DNA of 64,000 bases from an uncultured Eubacteriales bacterium (GTDB taxonomy: Bacteria > Bacillota > Clostridia > Lachnospirales > Lachnospiraceae), in contig UQCD01000001.1 in NCBI GenBank assembly GCA_900539455.1, positions 310,001-374,000 on the forward strand. Reading direction: 5' to 3'. Shown one piece after another: positions 52,255 to 61,237 of the stretch (its first letter is position 1; every line of letters begins with the position of its first letter). The position numbers were made by a program, and so were the translations under genes. The notes beneath the pieces were generated by a model that saw nothing but the letters and a program-made list of their open reading frames with translations, ran no database searches and was not told the origin of the DNA.

Positions 52255-54603
52255 TTATTCACTTCTAAGAGCTTCTACTGCGTCCTTTTTAGCAGCCATT
52301 TTTGCCGGAATATGTCCACCAATCATTGTAAGTATTGTACTTAAAACGACTAAAAATACTGCATGTTTAATCTGAAGCACAGCTACATTTTCAAGCCCTG
52401 ATAAATTATATATTACTTTATTGATTGGTATAGTAAGAAGATATGCAATAGCTATACCTAAAACTCCTGAAAATACACCTAATATGCAGGTTTCAGCATC
52501 AAATACTCTTGTAATATCCTTCTTTCTTGCACCTAAGGCTCTAAGAATACCTATCTCCTTAGTTCTTTCTATTACAGAAGTATAAGTAATAATACAAATC
52601 ATTATAAGACTTACTACTAAAGAAATTGCAGCAAAGGCAATTAAAACAATAGTAATTGCGTCCATAATGCCGCCTGTCATATCAGACATAGTAGCCGCCA
52701 GGTCAGAATATACTATCTGCTCTTCTGCCTCCTTGTCCTCATTATACTTGTCTAAGTAGCTGATTACCTCGTCCTTTGAATGGAAGCTGGTTGGATATAC
52801 AAATATCATATAAGGCTCTGCCTTTGCACCTAAGGTTGCAAGCATCATTGTCTTTGTATCTTCGTCTATATCCTCAAAGGTAATTACATTTTTGTCAGAG
52901 TCAGTCTGTGCCTTAACTATATCAGACTCGCTTTGAAGCTCAATTACCTGCTCGCAAAGCTCATCACTATAGGCAATACCTGTTGCTAAAAGAGCTAAAC
53001 TAGCGTCTGCCTTTACTCTCACAACACCTGTTACAGTAAGCTTAATATTATTTTCATTGCCATACATACCAGCATAATCTGTACCCGGCACAAATGAGCC
53101 ATATTCTGTCTTTTGATAATAAACATTGTTGTCTACTACCTCAAAGGTTGTACCTACTACCTCATCAAACTTAATTTTGTCCCCTGCCTTAACATCATAG
53201 CCTAAGGCAGTAAGAATATTAACATCTACTCTGTTTTTTTCATCTACAACTAAAACAATATCTGTAGGCTTCTTTGGATACTCACCAGCTAACACATCAT
53301 AATTTTTTTCCAGGTATGTTGGTCCGTTTTTATCAAGTGTTGTAGGATATGAGGATAAACCGGCGCTACTCATATTTGTAATACTCATTTTTCCTGTAAG
53401 GGCAGTATTTACAAAGGAGCTTGGCACTATAGTTCCGTCTGCATCCCTAACTAAATTCATTGATACAAGTCTTAAGTACCCAATGCTTGAACAATATTTT
53501 GAATTTATGTTCTTAAGATAATCCATAAATTCATCAGAAAATTTATTTTTGTGAATTTTAATTCCTTTGTTTGCATCATATACATCTATTTCATCAGTAT
53601 TAGCAAATTCCGCAGTCCGGGTCATTTTATCTGACCATTCACCAGACAGCTTTTCCATTGTTTCTTCGTCCATTGAGGCTGATTGCTTTGAAATGGTAAT
53701 AGGAAATTCTGCTAAGGCATCCTTTTGGAAATCATCTATTACTACCTGAAAGCCTGAGGACAAAGACAAAATAACAGCTATACCTATAATACCTATACTT
53801 GAAGCAAAGGCTGTTAGCGCTGTACGACCTTTTTTTGTCATTATATTGTTGAAGGACAATTTTAATGCTGTGAAAAAGCTCATACTGGTCTTTTTAAGCT
53901 TAAAAGTATCCTTATCATTTTCTTCATCAAAAGGATTTGTGTCAGATATAATCTTTCCGTCCTTAAATTCAACAATTCTATCAGAATATTCCTTTGCCAA
54001 ATCAGGATTATGTGTAACCATAATTACAAGCCTGTCCTTAGATAAGGACTTGATAAGCTCCATTATCTGTACACTGGTAGCTGTATCTAAGGCACCTGTA
54101 GGCTCATCACACAACAATATGTCCGGGTTATTGGCTAAAGCTCTGGCAATGGCAACTCTCTGCATCTGTCCACCTGATAGCTGATTTGGCTTTTTGTGCA
54201 TATGCTTCTCTAAGCCTACCTGACAAAGTGCTTCTACTGCCTTCTTTCTCTTTTCCTCTCTGGACACACCACTAAGTGTCATACCCATTTCAACATTTTC
54301 AATAATTCCCAAATGTGAAATTAAATTGTAGCTTTGGAATACAAAGCCTATTGTATTATTTCTATAGGCATCCCACTCTGTATCCTTAAAATTCTTTGTA
54401 GACTTTCCATTAATAATCAAATCACCTTCATCATATCTGTCAAGTCCGCCTATAATATTAAGGCAGGTGGTTTTACCTGAGCCACTTGTTCCTAATATTG
54501 ATACAAATTCCTTTTTTCTAAATGAAACAGATATACCGTCAAGTGCCTTTGTAACAGTTCCGCCCACATCATAATATTTCTTTATTCCTTTGAGCTGTAG
54601 CAT
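52255..54603 (-). CDS. ABC transporter ATPase-FtsX permease fusion (MacB-like)
   Basis: One 782-residue polypeptide with an N-terminal ATPase (1-225) and a FtsX/MacB permease. ATPase motifs: ILGTSGSGKTTCLN (Walker A), QLSGGQMQRVAIARAL (signature), ILLCDEPTGALD (Walker B). TM1 lies at about 255-280, followed by an extracellular domain of about 370 residues, then three C-terminal TM helices with RTKEIGILRALGARKKDI, the FtsX signature. Such proteins transduce force to extracytoplasmic substrates or export peptides or lipoproteins. No HlyD-like partner is adjacent, and the large ectodomain may replace it. Confidence 0.9.
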   Translation of the reverse strand: MLQLKGIKKYYDVGGTVTKALDGISVSFRKKEFVSILGTSGSGKTTCLNIIGGLDRYDEGDLIINGKSTKNFKDTEWDAYRNNTIGFVFQSYNLISHLGIIENVEMGMTLSGVSREEKRKKAVEALCQVGLEKHMHKKPNQLSGGQMQRVAIARALANNPDILLCDEPTGALDTATSVQIMELIKSLSKDRLVIMVTHNPDLAKEYSDRIVEFKDGKIISDTNPFDEENDKDTFKLKKTSMSFFTALKLSFNNIMTKKGRTALTAFASSIGIIGIAVILSLSSGFQVVIDDFQKDALAEFPITISKQSASMDEETMEKLSGEWSDKMTRTAEFANTDEIDVYDANKGIKIHKNKFSDEFMDYLKNINSKYCSSIGYLRLVSMNLVRDADGTIVPSSFVNTALTGKMSITNMSSAGLSSYPTTLDKNGPTYLEKNYDVLAGEYPKKPTDIVLVVDEKNRVDVNILTALGYDVKAGDKIKFDEVVGTTFEVVDNNVYYQKTEYGSFVPGTDYAGMYGNENNIKLTVTGVVRVKADASLALLATGIAYSDELCEQVIELQSESDIVKAQTDSDKNVITFEDIDEDTKTMMLATLGAKAEPYMIFVYPTSFHSKDEVISYLDKYNEDKEAEEQIVYSDLAATMSDMTGGIMDAITIVLIAFAAISLVVSLIMICIITYTSVIERTKEIGILRALGARKKDITRVFDAETCILGVFSGVLGIAIAYLLTIPINKVIYNLSGLENVAVLQIKHAVFLVVLSTILTMIGGHIPAKMAAKKDAVEALRSE

Positions 54604-54731
54604 AATCTCCTCCTGAAATATTTTGTGCTGTATATAATTTTAAAACTCATATATTAAAGCTTTCATTATATAATTGTTAGCTCACATATACTTTGGTATT
54701 ATATTCCTATATAATAAATAATGACAAGTTA

Positions 54732-54761
54732 AATTTCTATTAATTTAATTTCTATTAATTT
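54732..54761. repeat. 15-bp tandem duplication in an AT-rich spacer
   Basis: AATTTCTATTAATTT occurs twice in tandem (54732-54746, 54747-54761) in the 246-bp divergent region between the MacB-like gene and the HAD gene. It is low-complexity and may be slippage. Confidence 0.6.
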
Positions 54762-54849
54762 AATTAAATTAAACTACTTGAATTAAAATATATATGCTTT
54801 AAAATAATATATGATTGCCAGATAGTTAAAATTTACACAGGAGATTTTT

Positions 54850-55644
54850 ATGAATACTAAAAAAGTTGTTTTTTTCGATATAGACGGAACATTATATGCC
54901 CCAAACATTGGAATTCCAGCCTCTACTGTTGAATCACTTAAGCTATTAAAAGAAAATGGTGTTTCTACAGTTATATGTACTGGCAGAGCCCGTTCTATGG
55001 TTCCTCAAAGTATTATTGATTTGGGCTTTGACGGAATAATTGCAGGTGCAGGGACATATGTAGAGGTAGCCGGACAGAAAATCTACGAAAAGGATTTGGA
55101 TTTTATATCCTACAATAATTTAGTAGATGATATATTCAGGTTAGGACTTATTCCTATATTAGAGGGACATTCTGTTTCATATTATGACAATGATACAAAT
55201 GATGAGGACTATAAATATGTCCTTAAACACTATTTTGATGAAGCAAGACCTTTTATGAAGCCTATTCCAAAAGATTATTCCAAACTGATAATTGCCAAGG
55301 TTAGTGCCAGATTTACTAAAAATGGAGATAATAAGGGACTAATGAGATTATATAGGGATAAGTTTAATATATGCTGTCACGGAGATGTCCTTATGGAGTT
55401 CATTCCAAAATACTCTTCTAAAGCAGTAGGTATTAGTGAATTTCTTAAACACACAGGTATTCAAAAAGAAAATACCTATGCCTATGGTGACAGTATGAAT
55501 GATTACGAAATGCTGCAGTTTGTACAATATGGCGTAGCAATGGGAAATTCCTGTAAAGAATTACTGGATATATCCAAGTACAAAACAGACACTATAGAAT
55601 GTGACGGTATTTATAATTCCCTTAAAGCCTTTAAGCTTATATAA
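54850..55644 (+). CDS. HAD-superfamily phosphatase, Cof/IIB type
   Basis: A 264-residue soluble phosphatase. Motif I is FFDIDGTLYAP (nucleophile Asp), motif II is VICTGRARS (Thr), the lysine is in the SSKAVGISEFLKHTGI segment, and motif III/IV is YGDSMNDYEMLQ. The cap domain in the middle marks it as a IIB (Cof) member; these act on sugar phosphates, FMN or PLP. The substrate is not evident and the neighbours do not help. It is divergent from the MacB-like gene. Confidence 0.9.
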   Translation: MNTKKVVFFDIDGTLYAPNIGIPASTVESLKLLKENGVSTVICTGRARSMVPQSIIDLGFDGIIAGAGTYVEVAGQKIYEKDLDFISYNNLVDDIFRLGLIPILEGHSVSYYDNDTNDEDYKYVLKHYFDEARPFMKPIPKDYSKLIIAKVSARFTKNGDNKGLMRLYRDKFNICCHGDVLMEFIPKYSSKAVGISEFLKHTGIQKENTYAYGDSMNDYEMLQFVQYGVAMGNSCKELLDISKYKTDTIECDGIYNSLKAFKLI

Positions 55645-55668
55645 AAAAACTCTGACTTATTTTTAATA

Positions 55669-55702
55669 TGTCCCCCTGTTTCTGACAGGGGGACATATTT
55701 TT
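55669..55702. terminator. Terminator between the HAD gene and pulA
   Basis: Perfect 11-bp GC-rich arms (55669-55679, 55685-55695) and a T-run on the plus strand. It serves the HAD gene and perhaps convergent pulA. Confidence 0.9.
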
Positions 55703-55725
55703 TACCAGCTTCACTAGAATAAATA

Positions 55726-58700
55726 TTATTCAACTGGCTTTTCTTCTGTTTTATTTGCAGATTTTTTCTTTTTAACAACCACAATTATTATTACTACTAC
55801 GATTACTACCACCGCAATAATAAGGATAATCCACCATGGGAAGCTGCTGCTGTCTGATGCTGCAGGCTCTTTTCCTACTAAATCACCCTGTACCATTACT
55901 AAACAAGAAATAGCATCAACTGAAACTTCACTGCCTGTAAAGGTTTCAATAGCCTCTGTACCAGCTTTTCCGTCCTTAATACAAAACTTCCATTCGCCTT
56001 CTGGTACTTTAACTGTCTTAGCTTCTTTGTTTGCATTGTAAATAACGCAAACCTTGTCTGAACATTCGTTGTTTGGCTGATTTTCAATAACATAAGCAAC
56101 AACATTTGCATCACTTGCATCTAAGAATTTCAGGTTGCTCTGAATATCCTCAGCAGTTGCCATTCTAAGACCAGCATGTGTCTTTCTAAAGCTGATTAAG
56201 CCCTTGTAGTATGCAAGTACATCTGCTGTTGTTTCATCATTTAAAGTATCCCATTTAATACTGTTTGTTTCATCAGATGATTTGTAACTGTTATGGTCAA
56301 AACCTTTACCATTTGCCTTTGGCTTTGTTCTTAAAATTTCTTCACCACTCAGCATAAATGGAACACCCTGTGCTGTATAAACAACACTCGCAGCTAATTT
56401 GTTCATCTTAACCTTGTCTTCCATTGTATCATCAGCATTTGAAGTATTAATAACATCCCAAAGAGTATTGTTATCGTGGCAAGATGCATAGTTAATTGTC
56501 TGTATAGGTTTACCAGCCCATGGAGCCTTTACATCTGTTCCGGTTCCTTCCCAATTAATTGAAGGATAATCTGTTGCTGCTACAACAGCAGACTTAATTC
56601 TTTCCTCCTGTCCATCCTTGCCTGTTGCAAAGCCTTTGTCTTTGGCATCAAATACACTGCCCTTAAGACCATCTCTAATATCATCAGAGAACGCTCCTAC
56701 ACCTTCCATAAGATGAGTATTCTTCTTTAATGCTCTAAGACTTTCACCAAGAGCACAATCACCGCTTGACCAGCCTTCACCATATATAATGATTGAAGGG
56801 TCAACCTCATTTAATGCTGTTCTAATTGCATTCATAGTTTCAATATCAAGACATCCCATAAGGTCAAATCTGAAGCCATCAATGTGATATTCTGATGCCC
56901 AGTATACTACTGAATCAACGATATACTTTCTAACCATTGCTCTTTCAGAAGCAACTTCATTACCACAACCAGAACCATTTGAATACTCACCATCCTCAGT
57001 GAGTCTGTAGTAGTAATCTGGAACTGTAATATTAAAGTATGAATCAGCTGTTTCTGCTGTATGGTTGTAAACCACATCCATAATTACACCAATGTTTTCC
57101 TTGTGTAATGCCTGAATCATCTGTTTCATTTCATTTATTCTGACTTCGCCATTGTATGGGTCTGTTGAATACGAGCCTTCTGGAGCATTGTAGTTGTATG
57201 GATCATATCCCCAGTTAAACTGAGCTTTGTCTAACTTTGTTTCGTCTACTGAATTTGGAGAGTAATCATACATAGGCATTATCTGTACATGTGTAATACC
57301 TAATTCTACAAGGTAATCAAGACAAGTTGACTGACCTGTTGCATTTTTTGTTCCTTTTTCCGTAAGACCTAAGTATTTACCTTTGTTCTTAACTCCAGAG
57401 CTTTCATCTATTGAGAAATCTCTAATATGAATTTCGTAAATAGCTGCATCTGTCTGGCTCTTTAATGTAGGACGCTTATCGTCCGACCAGCCTTCTGGGT
57501 TTGTTGTAGAAAGGTCGATTACCATACCTCTCTTACCATTTACACCAGTTGTTCTTGCATAAAGGTCTACTGCTTCCTTTGTTTTACCTGCATTAGTGAA
57601 TGAATAGGTATAATATACCTTATTTAAATCACCATCTACCTTTGCAGACCAAACACCAGCTTCACCCTTTTCCATATCTACTTTTTTGTATGCGATACTA
57701 TCTGTACCATCTTCGTAAAGATTTAATATAACCTTTGAAGATGTTGGTGACCATACCTTAAATGTTGTAGAATCCTTTGACCAATTAGCTCCTAAATCAT
57801 TTCCTGTGTAAGTAAACTGATTTTCAAAATCTGATGTTGAGTATACCTCACCATATCCTACATCGATTGTACCATATGTTTCTGAATAAATATGGTAGCT
57901 GTTTGCTAAGTCAAGAGGCTCCTTCATATTAATGTTGAAGGTGCTTGTAACCTGTGACTCTGTTGTTGCGAATACATTTAATAATTCGTATCCGTTTCCG
58001 TCCTGATCAATTACCTTAAAACCATCCTTAGCATTTTCAGCAGAGCAATCATAAGGGGAAGTTACCTTTACTGCGATTCTCTTTGCTGTAGTAAGTGCTG
58101 CAGATAAGAATTTTGGAGAAAGGTCCATTTCATCAGCACTAAAATATATATTTTCATCACCTTGAACAAGGTAAACATCTAAAACGCCATTTACAGCCTT
58201 TGATGTTTCAATATATCTGTCTGAATCTATATCCTTTTGCTCCCAATCATTAAGTCTTACAATCATACCAAGCTTTCCAGCTGAAGACTGAGCCTTAATA
58301 GTAGCAATCTTACCAAAATCATCACTTCCGGTAAAATCATAGCTCGCTCCATCACCACCATCCGGCCACAACCAAAGATTCCAGCCATCATAGATTTCAT
58401 CATATCTGTGATAATGTACATTTACGGTTATATCGCCTTCTCCTGCTGGAGTAGCTTGTGTATTCTTGTTATCCTCTGGTGTGTCTGTAGCACCATCTGG
58501 TATTACATATGGTTTTGCTCCTGCTGGTGCTGTAATTTCAAAGGATTCCTCACCACTTGTAATCCATATTTCAGCAACTCCATCTTTTATTTCGACAAAT
58601 CTGTCGTCCGCATAATCCTTATCTGTCCAATCATCTCCACCTTCTCGTACTATAAAGCCAACTTTACTTGCGCCAACTTTTGCTTTAAGTACACCAACTT

Positions 58701-58926
58701 TTCCGAAGCTGTCTTCATCTGTAAATTTAACAGCAGTTCCGTCAGAGCCATCCGGCCATGCCCAAATGTCCCATCCGTCGTAATTCCCATCATCTCTCTG
58801 GTAGTGGAAAATTACTGTACATGAGTCTGCTGCATATGCTTTACTTGGTGTGTAATCTGCAATCATACCTGTAAGAGCTATAACTACAGTCAAAACCCAT
58901 GCACCTATTCTTCTTAATATTTTCAT
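55726..58926 (-). CDS. pulA: Cell-bound pullulanase type I
   Basis: Extracellular debranching enzyme of 1066 residues that cuts alpha-1,6 bonds of starch and pullulan. A signal peptide (1-33) is followed by two CBM41-type starch-binding modules (about 35-140 and 165-265, each with the YDGWxxWxWPDG pattern), a linking beta domain, a CBM48-like module (about 375-460), and a GH13 barrel with GFRFDLMG (nucleophile Asp, about 686), IYGEGWSSG (acid Glu, about 718) and ASCHDNNT (about 818). YDYSPNSVDE is the type I pullulanase signature. A C-terminal TM helix (about 1025-1048) and KKKK tail anchor it to the membrane, without an LPXTG motif. Downstream of two starch-binding proteins. Confidence 0.95.
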   Translation of the reverse strand: MKILRRIGAWVLTVVIALTGMIADYTPSKAYAADSCTVIFHYQRDDGNYDGWDIWAWPDGSDGTAVKFTDEDSFGKVGVLKAKVGASKVGFIVREGGDDWTDKDYADDRFVEIKDGVAEIWITSGEESFEITAPAGAKPYVIPDGATDTPEDNKNTQATPAGEGDITVNVHYHRYDEIYDGWNLWLWPDGGDGASYDFTGSDDFGKIATIKAQSSAGKLGMIVRLNDWEQKDIDSDRYIETSKAVNGVLDVYLVQGDENIYFSADEMDLSPKFLSAALTTAKRIAVKVTSPYDCSAENAKDGFKVIDQDGNGYELLNVFATTESQVTSTFNINMKEPLDLANSYHIYSETYGTIDVGYGEVYSTSDFENQFTYTGNDLGANWSKDSTTFKVWSPTSSKVILNLYEDGTDSIAYKKVDMEKGEAGVWSAKVDGDLNKVYYTYSFTNAGKTKEAVDLYARTTGVNGKRGMVIDLSTTNPEGWSDDKRPTLKSQTDAAIYEIHIRDFSIDESSGVKNKGKYLGLTEKGTKNATGQSTCLDYLVELGITHVQIMPMYDYSPNSVDETKLDKAQFNWGYDPYNYNAPEGSYSTDPYNGEVRINEMKQMIQALHKENIGVIMDVVYNHTAETADSYFNITVPDYYYRLTEDGEYSNGSGCGNEVASERAMVRKYIVDSVVYWASEYHIDGFRFDLMGCLDIETMNAIRTALNEVDPSIIIYGEGWSSGDCALGESLRALKKNTHLMEGVGAFSDDIRDGLKGSVFDAKDKGFATGKDGQEERIKSAVVAATDYPSINWEGTGTDVKAPWAGKPIQTINYASCHDNNTLWDVINTSNADDTMEDKVKMNKLAASVVYTAQGVPFMLSGEEILRTKPKANGKGFDHNSYKSSDETNSIKWDTLNDETTADVLAYYKGLISFRKTHAGLRMATAEDIQSNLKFLDASDANVVAYVIENQPNNECSDKVCVIYNANKEAKTVKVPEGEWKFCIKDGKAGTEAIETFTGSEVSVDAISCLVMVQGDLVGKEPAASDSSSFPWWIILIIAVVVIVVVIIIVVVKKKKSANKTEEKPVE

Positions 58927-58957
58927 AGAAGAATTTCCTCCTTTTGGATTTATTAAT

Positions 58958-58993
58958 AAAAAAGTCCTTACAGATTAAAGTAAGGACTTTTTT
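58958..58993 (-). terminator. Terminator of the CBM26 protein gene
   Basis: Perfect 14-bp arms (58958-58971, 58980-58993) with an 8-nt loop and T-runs on both sides, between the CBM26 gene and pulA. Confidence 0.9.
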
Positions 58994-59015
58994 GTACCTT
59001 TATAAAAGATATATA

Positions 59016-60296
59016 TTATCTGTTTGCTTTCTTTGTATTTAATACAACTACTGCAAGACCCATAAGTACAACTGCTGCTACAGCTGCTGCTACTGGAGTA
59101 GCATCTGCTGTTGTTGGAGCTGGTGTTGGAGCTGCTGTCTGCTGTGATGAAGTAGCAACATACTTACCATCTTCATTCTTATCTGCTGTTACAGTAATTT
59201 CTACTGTATCTCCTGTAACATCAAGACCAACTATATCTACTGTCTGTTCACCATCGCCATTGTTAATAATCATATTGTAAGCTGAAACATCTACATCTTC
59301 TAATGTATATGTATAAACATCACCATCTTTTGTCATCTCAACACCTGGCCAAGCAACGACTCCCTCTGAGCCTTCTGCCCATACATAAAGGTAAGCTTTT
59401 TCCCATCCAGCTGCTACTTTAACTTTAACAGTAACATTATGAGCTGCTGCTGGAGCTGGTGTAGGTGTTGGAGCTGGTGTTGTAGGCTGTTCAGCAACTT
59501 CACCTGAAGGAGCTACTGATGTAGCTTTAACCTTCTTTGTAGTCTTATCAATAGTGATTGTGACTTTGCTGTTATCTGCTGCTACTGTAACAAAACCATT
59601 TCCATGTTCATTTGCTGGATCTGTAACATATGCGTGATCCCAACCAAAATCTGCTGGATCCTGAAGAACCTTAAACTGATATTCTCCTTTGGCAACACCA
59701 ACAAATGTCTTTGTGAACACACCATCAGCACCTTCTGCCATTTTACCTGTTTCAGGTGTTGTTCCTTCTGTACCATTTCCCCAATCAGCGCCTGTTAAAC
59801 CAGTATCACCAAGTACATAATAAATATCATCCAATGTAGGTGCAACTACTTCATTTGTACAAGCTTTTTCTTTGTACCACTTTCCTGATGCAGAATCAAA
59901 ATATGCCTCATTAAGTCCTAATGCAGCTATTGTTGCATTCCAAATATTATTATTTCCACCAGCCTCTAATGCTGTTCCTGACTTTACAACCTGTAAACCC
60001 TGTACCTTAGATGTATCATCTATTGTAACATATCCCCAATCACTACCATCAGCAATTAATGAAGGACCCGTCTGATATGTGCCATCACCGTTACTCCATG
60101 TATTAGCATCTGCTCCACCAGTAGCAGTAGCTCCACCCCAAACATTCACACCGTATTGTGTAGCATCTGCAACCTTAAAATATAATTTTACATTTTCTGC
60201 TGCTTTTGCTTCCATTGTAGGCATCCCTGCAACGAGTCCAGCCATCATAGCTAAAGAAGCTACAGCTGTGACAACTTTTTTAAAAATCTTTCTCAT
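59016..60296 (-). CDS. Surface starch-binding protein with CBM26-like domain
   Basis: A 426-residue secreted protein without catalytic motifs. The signal peptide MRKIFKKVVTAVASL... ends near residue 32. One CBM26-like region (about 35-130) has YFKVADATQYGVNVWGGATA, a middle X25-like region (about 150-255) has GEYQFKVLQDPADFGWDHAY, a Thr/Pro/Ala linker follows, and a second CBM26 module (about 285-370) has KAYLYVWAEGSEGVVAWPGV. The C-terminus TTADATPVAAAVAAV plus a hydrophobic helix and a KKANR tail looks like a wall or membrane anchor. It lies between pulA and a shorter paralogue with the same signal and anchor. Presumed to hold starch for pullulanase. Confidence 0.88.
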   Translation of the reverse strand: MRKIFKKVVTAVASLAMMAGLVAGMPTMEAKAAENVKLYFKVADATQYGVNVWGGATATGGADANTWSNGDGTYQTGPSLIADGSDWGYVTIDDTSKVQGLQVVKSGTALEAGGNNNIWNATIAALGLNEAYFDSASGKWYKEKACTNEVVAPTLDDIYYVLGDTGLTGADWGNGTEGTTPETGKMAEGADGVFTKTFVGVAKGEYQFKVLQDPADFGWDHAYVTDPANEHGNGFVTVAADNSKVTITIDKTTKKVKATSVAPSGEVAEQPTTPAPTPTPAPAAAHNVTVKVKVAAGWEKAYLYVWAEGSEGVVAWPGVEMTKDGDVYTYTLEDVDVSAYNMIINNGDGEQTVDIVGLDVTGDTVEITVTADKNEDGKYVATSSQQTAAPTPAPTTADATPVAAAVAAVVLMGLAVVVLNTKKANR

Positions 60297-60379
60297 TTTT
60301 AAAATCCCTTTCTTTCTCTTTTTGTTTTGTTATTGTCATTTGATTGACTATTACTATCACGCAATAATCTATGCTATTT

Positions 60380-60407
60380 ATTATAGCAATATTATTATTT
60401 TTTTCAA
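60380..60407 (-). promoter_or_regulatory. Promoter of the CBM26 gene with a dyad over the -10
   Basis: Minus strand TTGAAA (60402-60407), 16-base spacer, TATAAT (60380-60385). TGCTAT/ATAGCA with 5 bases between (60372-60388) covers the -10, suggesting a repressor site. The leader is about 75 nt. Confidence 0.65.
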
Positions 60408-60462
60408 TATGTTTTAAAAGTTTCTAAATATTTTGATATTATTTTAATATTTTTGATATAAA

Positions 60463-60499
60463 TGCACAAAAAAAGAATCGATACAAGACCGATTCTTTT
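60463..60499 (-). terminator. Terminator of the X25 protein gene
   Basis: Perfect 10-bp arms (60471-60480, 60490-60499) and a T-run on the minus strand. Confidence 0.85.
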
Positions 60500-60512
60500 A
60501 AAGTTTGTTTTA

Positions 60513-61043
60513 TTATCTAGATTTCTTTGCGTTTAATGCAACTACTGCACAACCCATAGCTAACATAGCAACTACTGCTGCAACTACTGGTGTAGAATCA
60601 GCTGTCTGTGGAGCTGAAGGTTTTGTTTCTGCTGGAGCTGCTGTTGTACTGTCTGTAGAAGCAGCTGCTGCCTTAACTTCAACTGAAGCCTTTTCGCCAT
60701 CAAATGAAACAACTACTGTAGAACCATCTTTGTCAACTGTAACTGAAGCATTTGAGCCACCACTTGAAGCATCTCCTTCAAGGTTGTATTCACCATTGTC
60801 CCAAGCACCGTTTGTAGCAATCTTGAATTCATATGTACCTGCTGCGATATTTGTGAACTCTTTTGTCCAAACACCATCAGCACCCTGTGTCATCTGGTTT
60901 TCTGCTGGATCCCAGTTTGCACCACATAAACCTTCTGCACCTGCTACATTGTATGTGTCTGCAGCAAATGCTGTAGCACACATAGCCATTGTCATTGCTG
61001 CTGTAGCAACTAAAGCAGCGAATTTCTTAAAAATCTTTCTCAT
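60513..61043 (-). CDS. Small surface protein with X25-type starch-associated domain
   Basis: 176 residues: signal peptide (1-28), one beta-sandwich (about 30-125) with GLCGANWDPAENQM, WTKEFTNIAAGTYEFKI and GAWDNGEYN, which resembles the X25 module of bacillary amylopullulanases, then a Thr/Ala/Pro linker and the anchor PQTADSTPVVAAVV-hydrophobic-NAKKSR. It shares the first seven residues, the surrounding leader DNA and the C-terminal anchor with the CBM26 protein downstream, so they are paralogues. It has its own promoter (61100-61127) and terminator. No enzyme motif; carbohydrate binding is inferred. Confidence 0.85.
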   Translation of the reverse strand: MRKIFKKFAALVATAAMTMAMCATAFAADTYNVAGAEGLCGANWDPAENQMTQGADGVWTKEFTNIAAGTYEFKIATNGAWDNGEYNLEGDASSGGSNASVTVDKDGSTVVVSFDGEKASVEVKAAAASTDSTTAAPAETKPSAPQTADSTPVVAAVVAMLAMGCAVVALNAKKSR

Positions 61044-61099
61044 TTTTAAATTCCTTCCTTTTCATAGAAATTTTTAGTAATCAAGTTACCATTAAGGAT

Positions 61100-61127
61100 A
61101 TTATAATACCATTTTTTAAAAATTCAA
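61100..61127 (-). promoter_or_regulatory. Promoter of the X25 protein gene
   Basis: Minus strand TTGAAT (61122-61127), 16-base spacer, TATAAT (61100-61105). Confidence 0.65.
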
Positions 61128-61190
61128 CCCTTTTTTGCACTTTTTCTACTAAATTATATTTAAAAAATATTTTTTTGTACAATACATACA

Positions 61191-61229
61191 AAAAAACCAT
61201 TGGTGCATTATTGAAAATGCCCAATGGTT
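61191..61229 (-). terminator. Terminator of the MATE transporter gene
   Basis: AACCATTGG (61195-61203) pairs with CCAATGGTT (61221-61229), with an inner GCAT/ATGC pairing and a run of seven T on the minus strand. Confidence 0.85.
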
Positions 61230-61237
61230 ATCTTTAT

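Noticed and set aside
58408..58824. Long frame opposite the start of pulA
   Set aside because: Cysteine/aromatic-rich product with no ribosome site, antisense to conserved CBM41 modules; a shadow frame.
60505..61077. 190-codon frame opposite the X25 protein gene
   Set aside because: Covers the real gene on the other strand, is Ala/Ser-rich by reflection and has no ribosome site; the minus-strand gene has signal peptide, domain and terminator.
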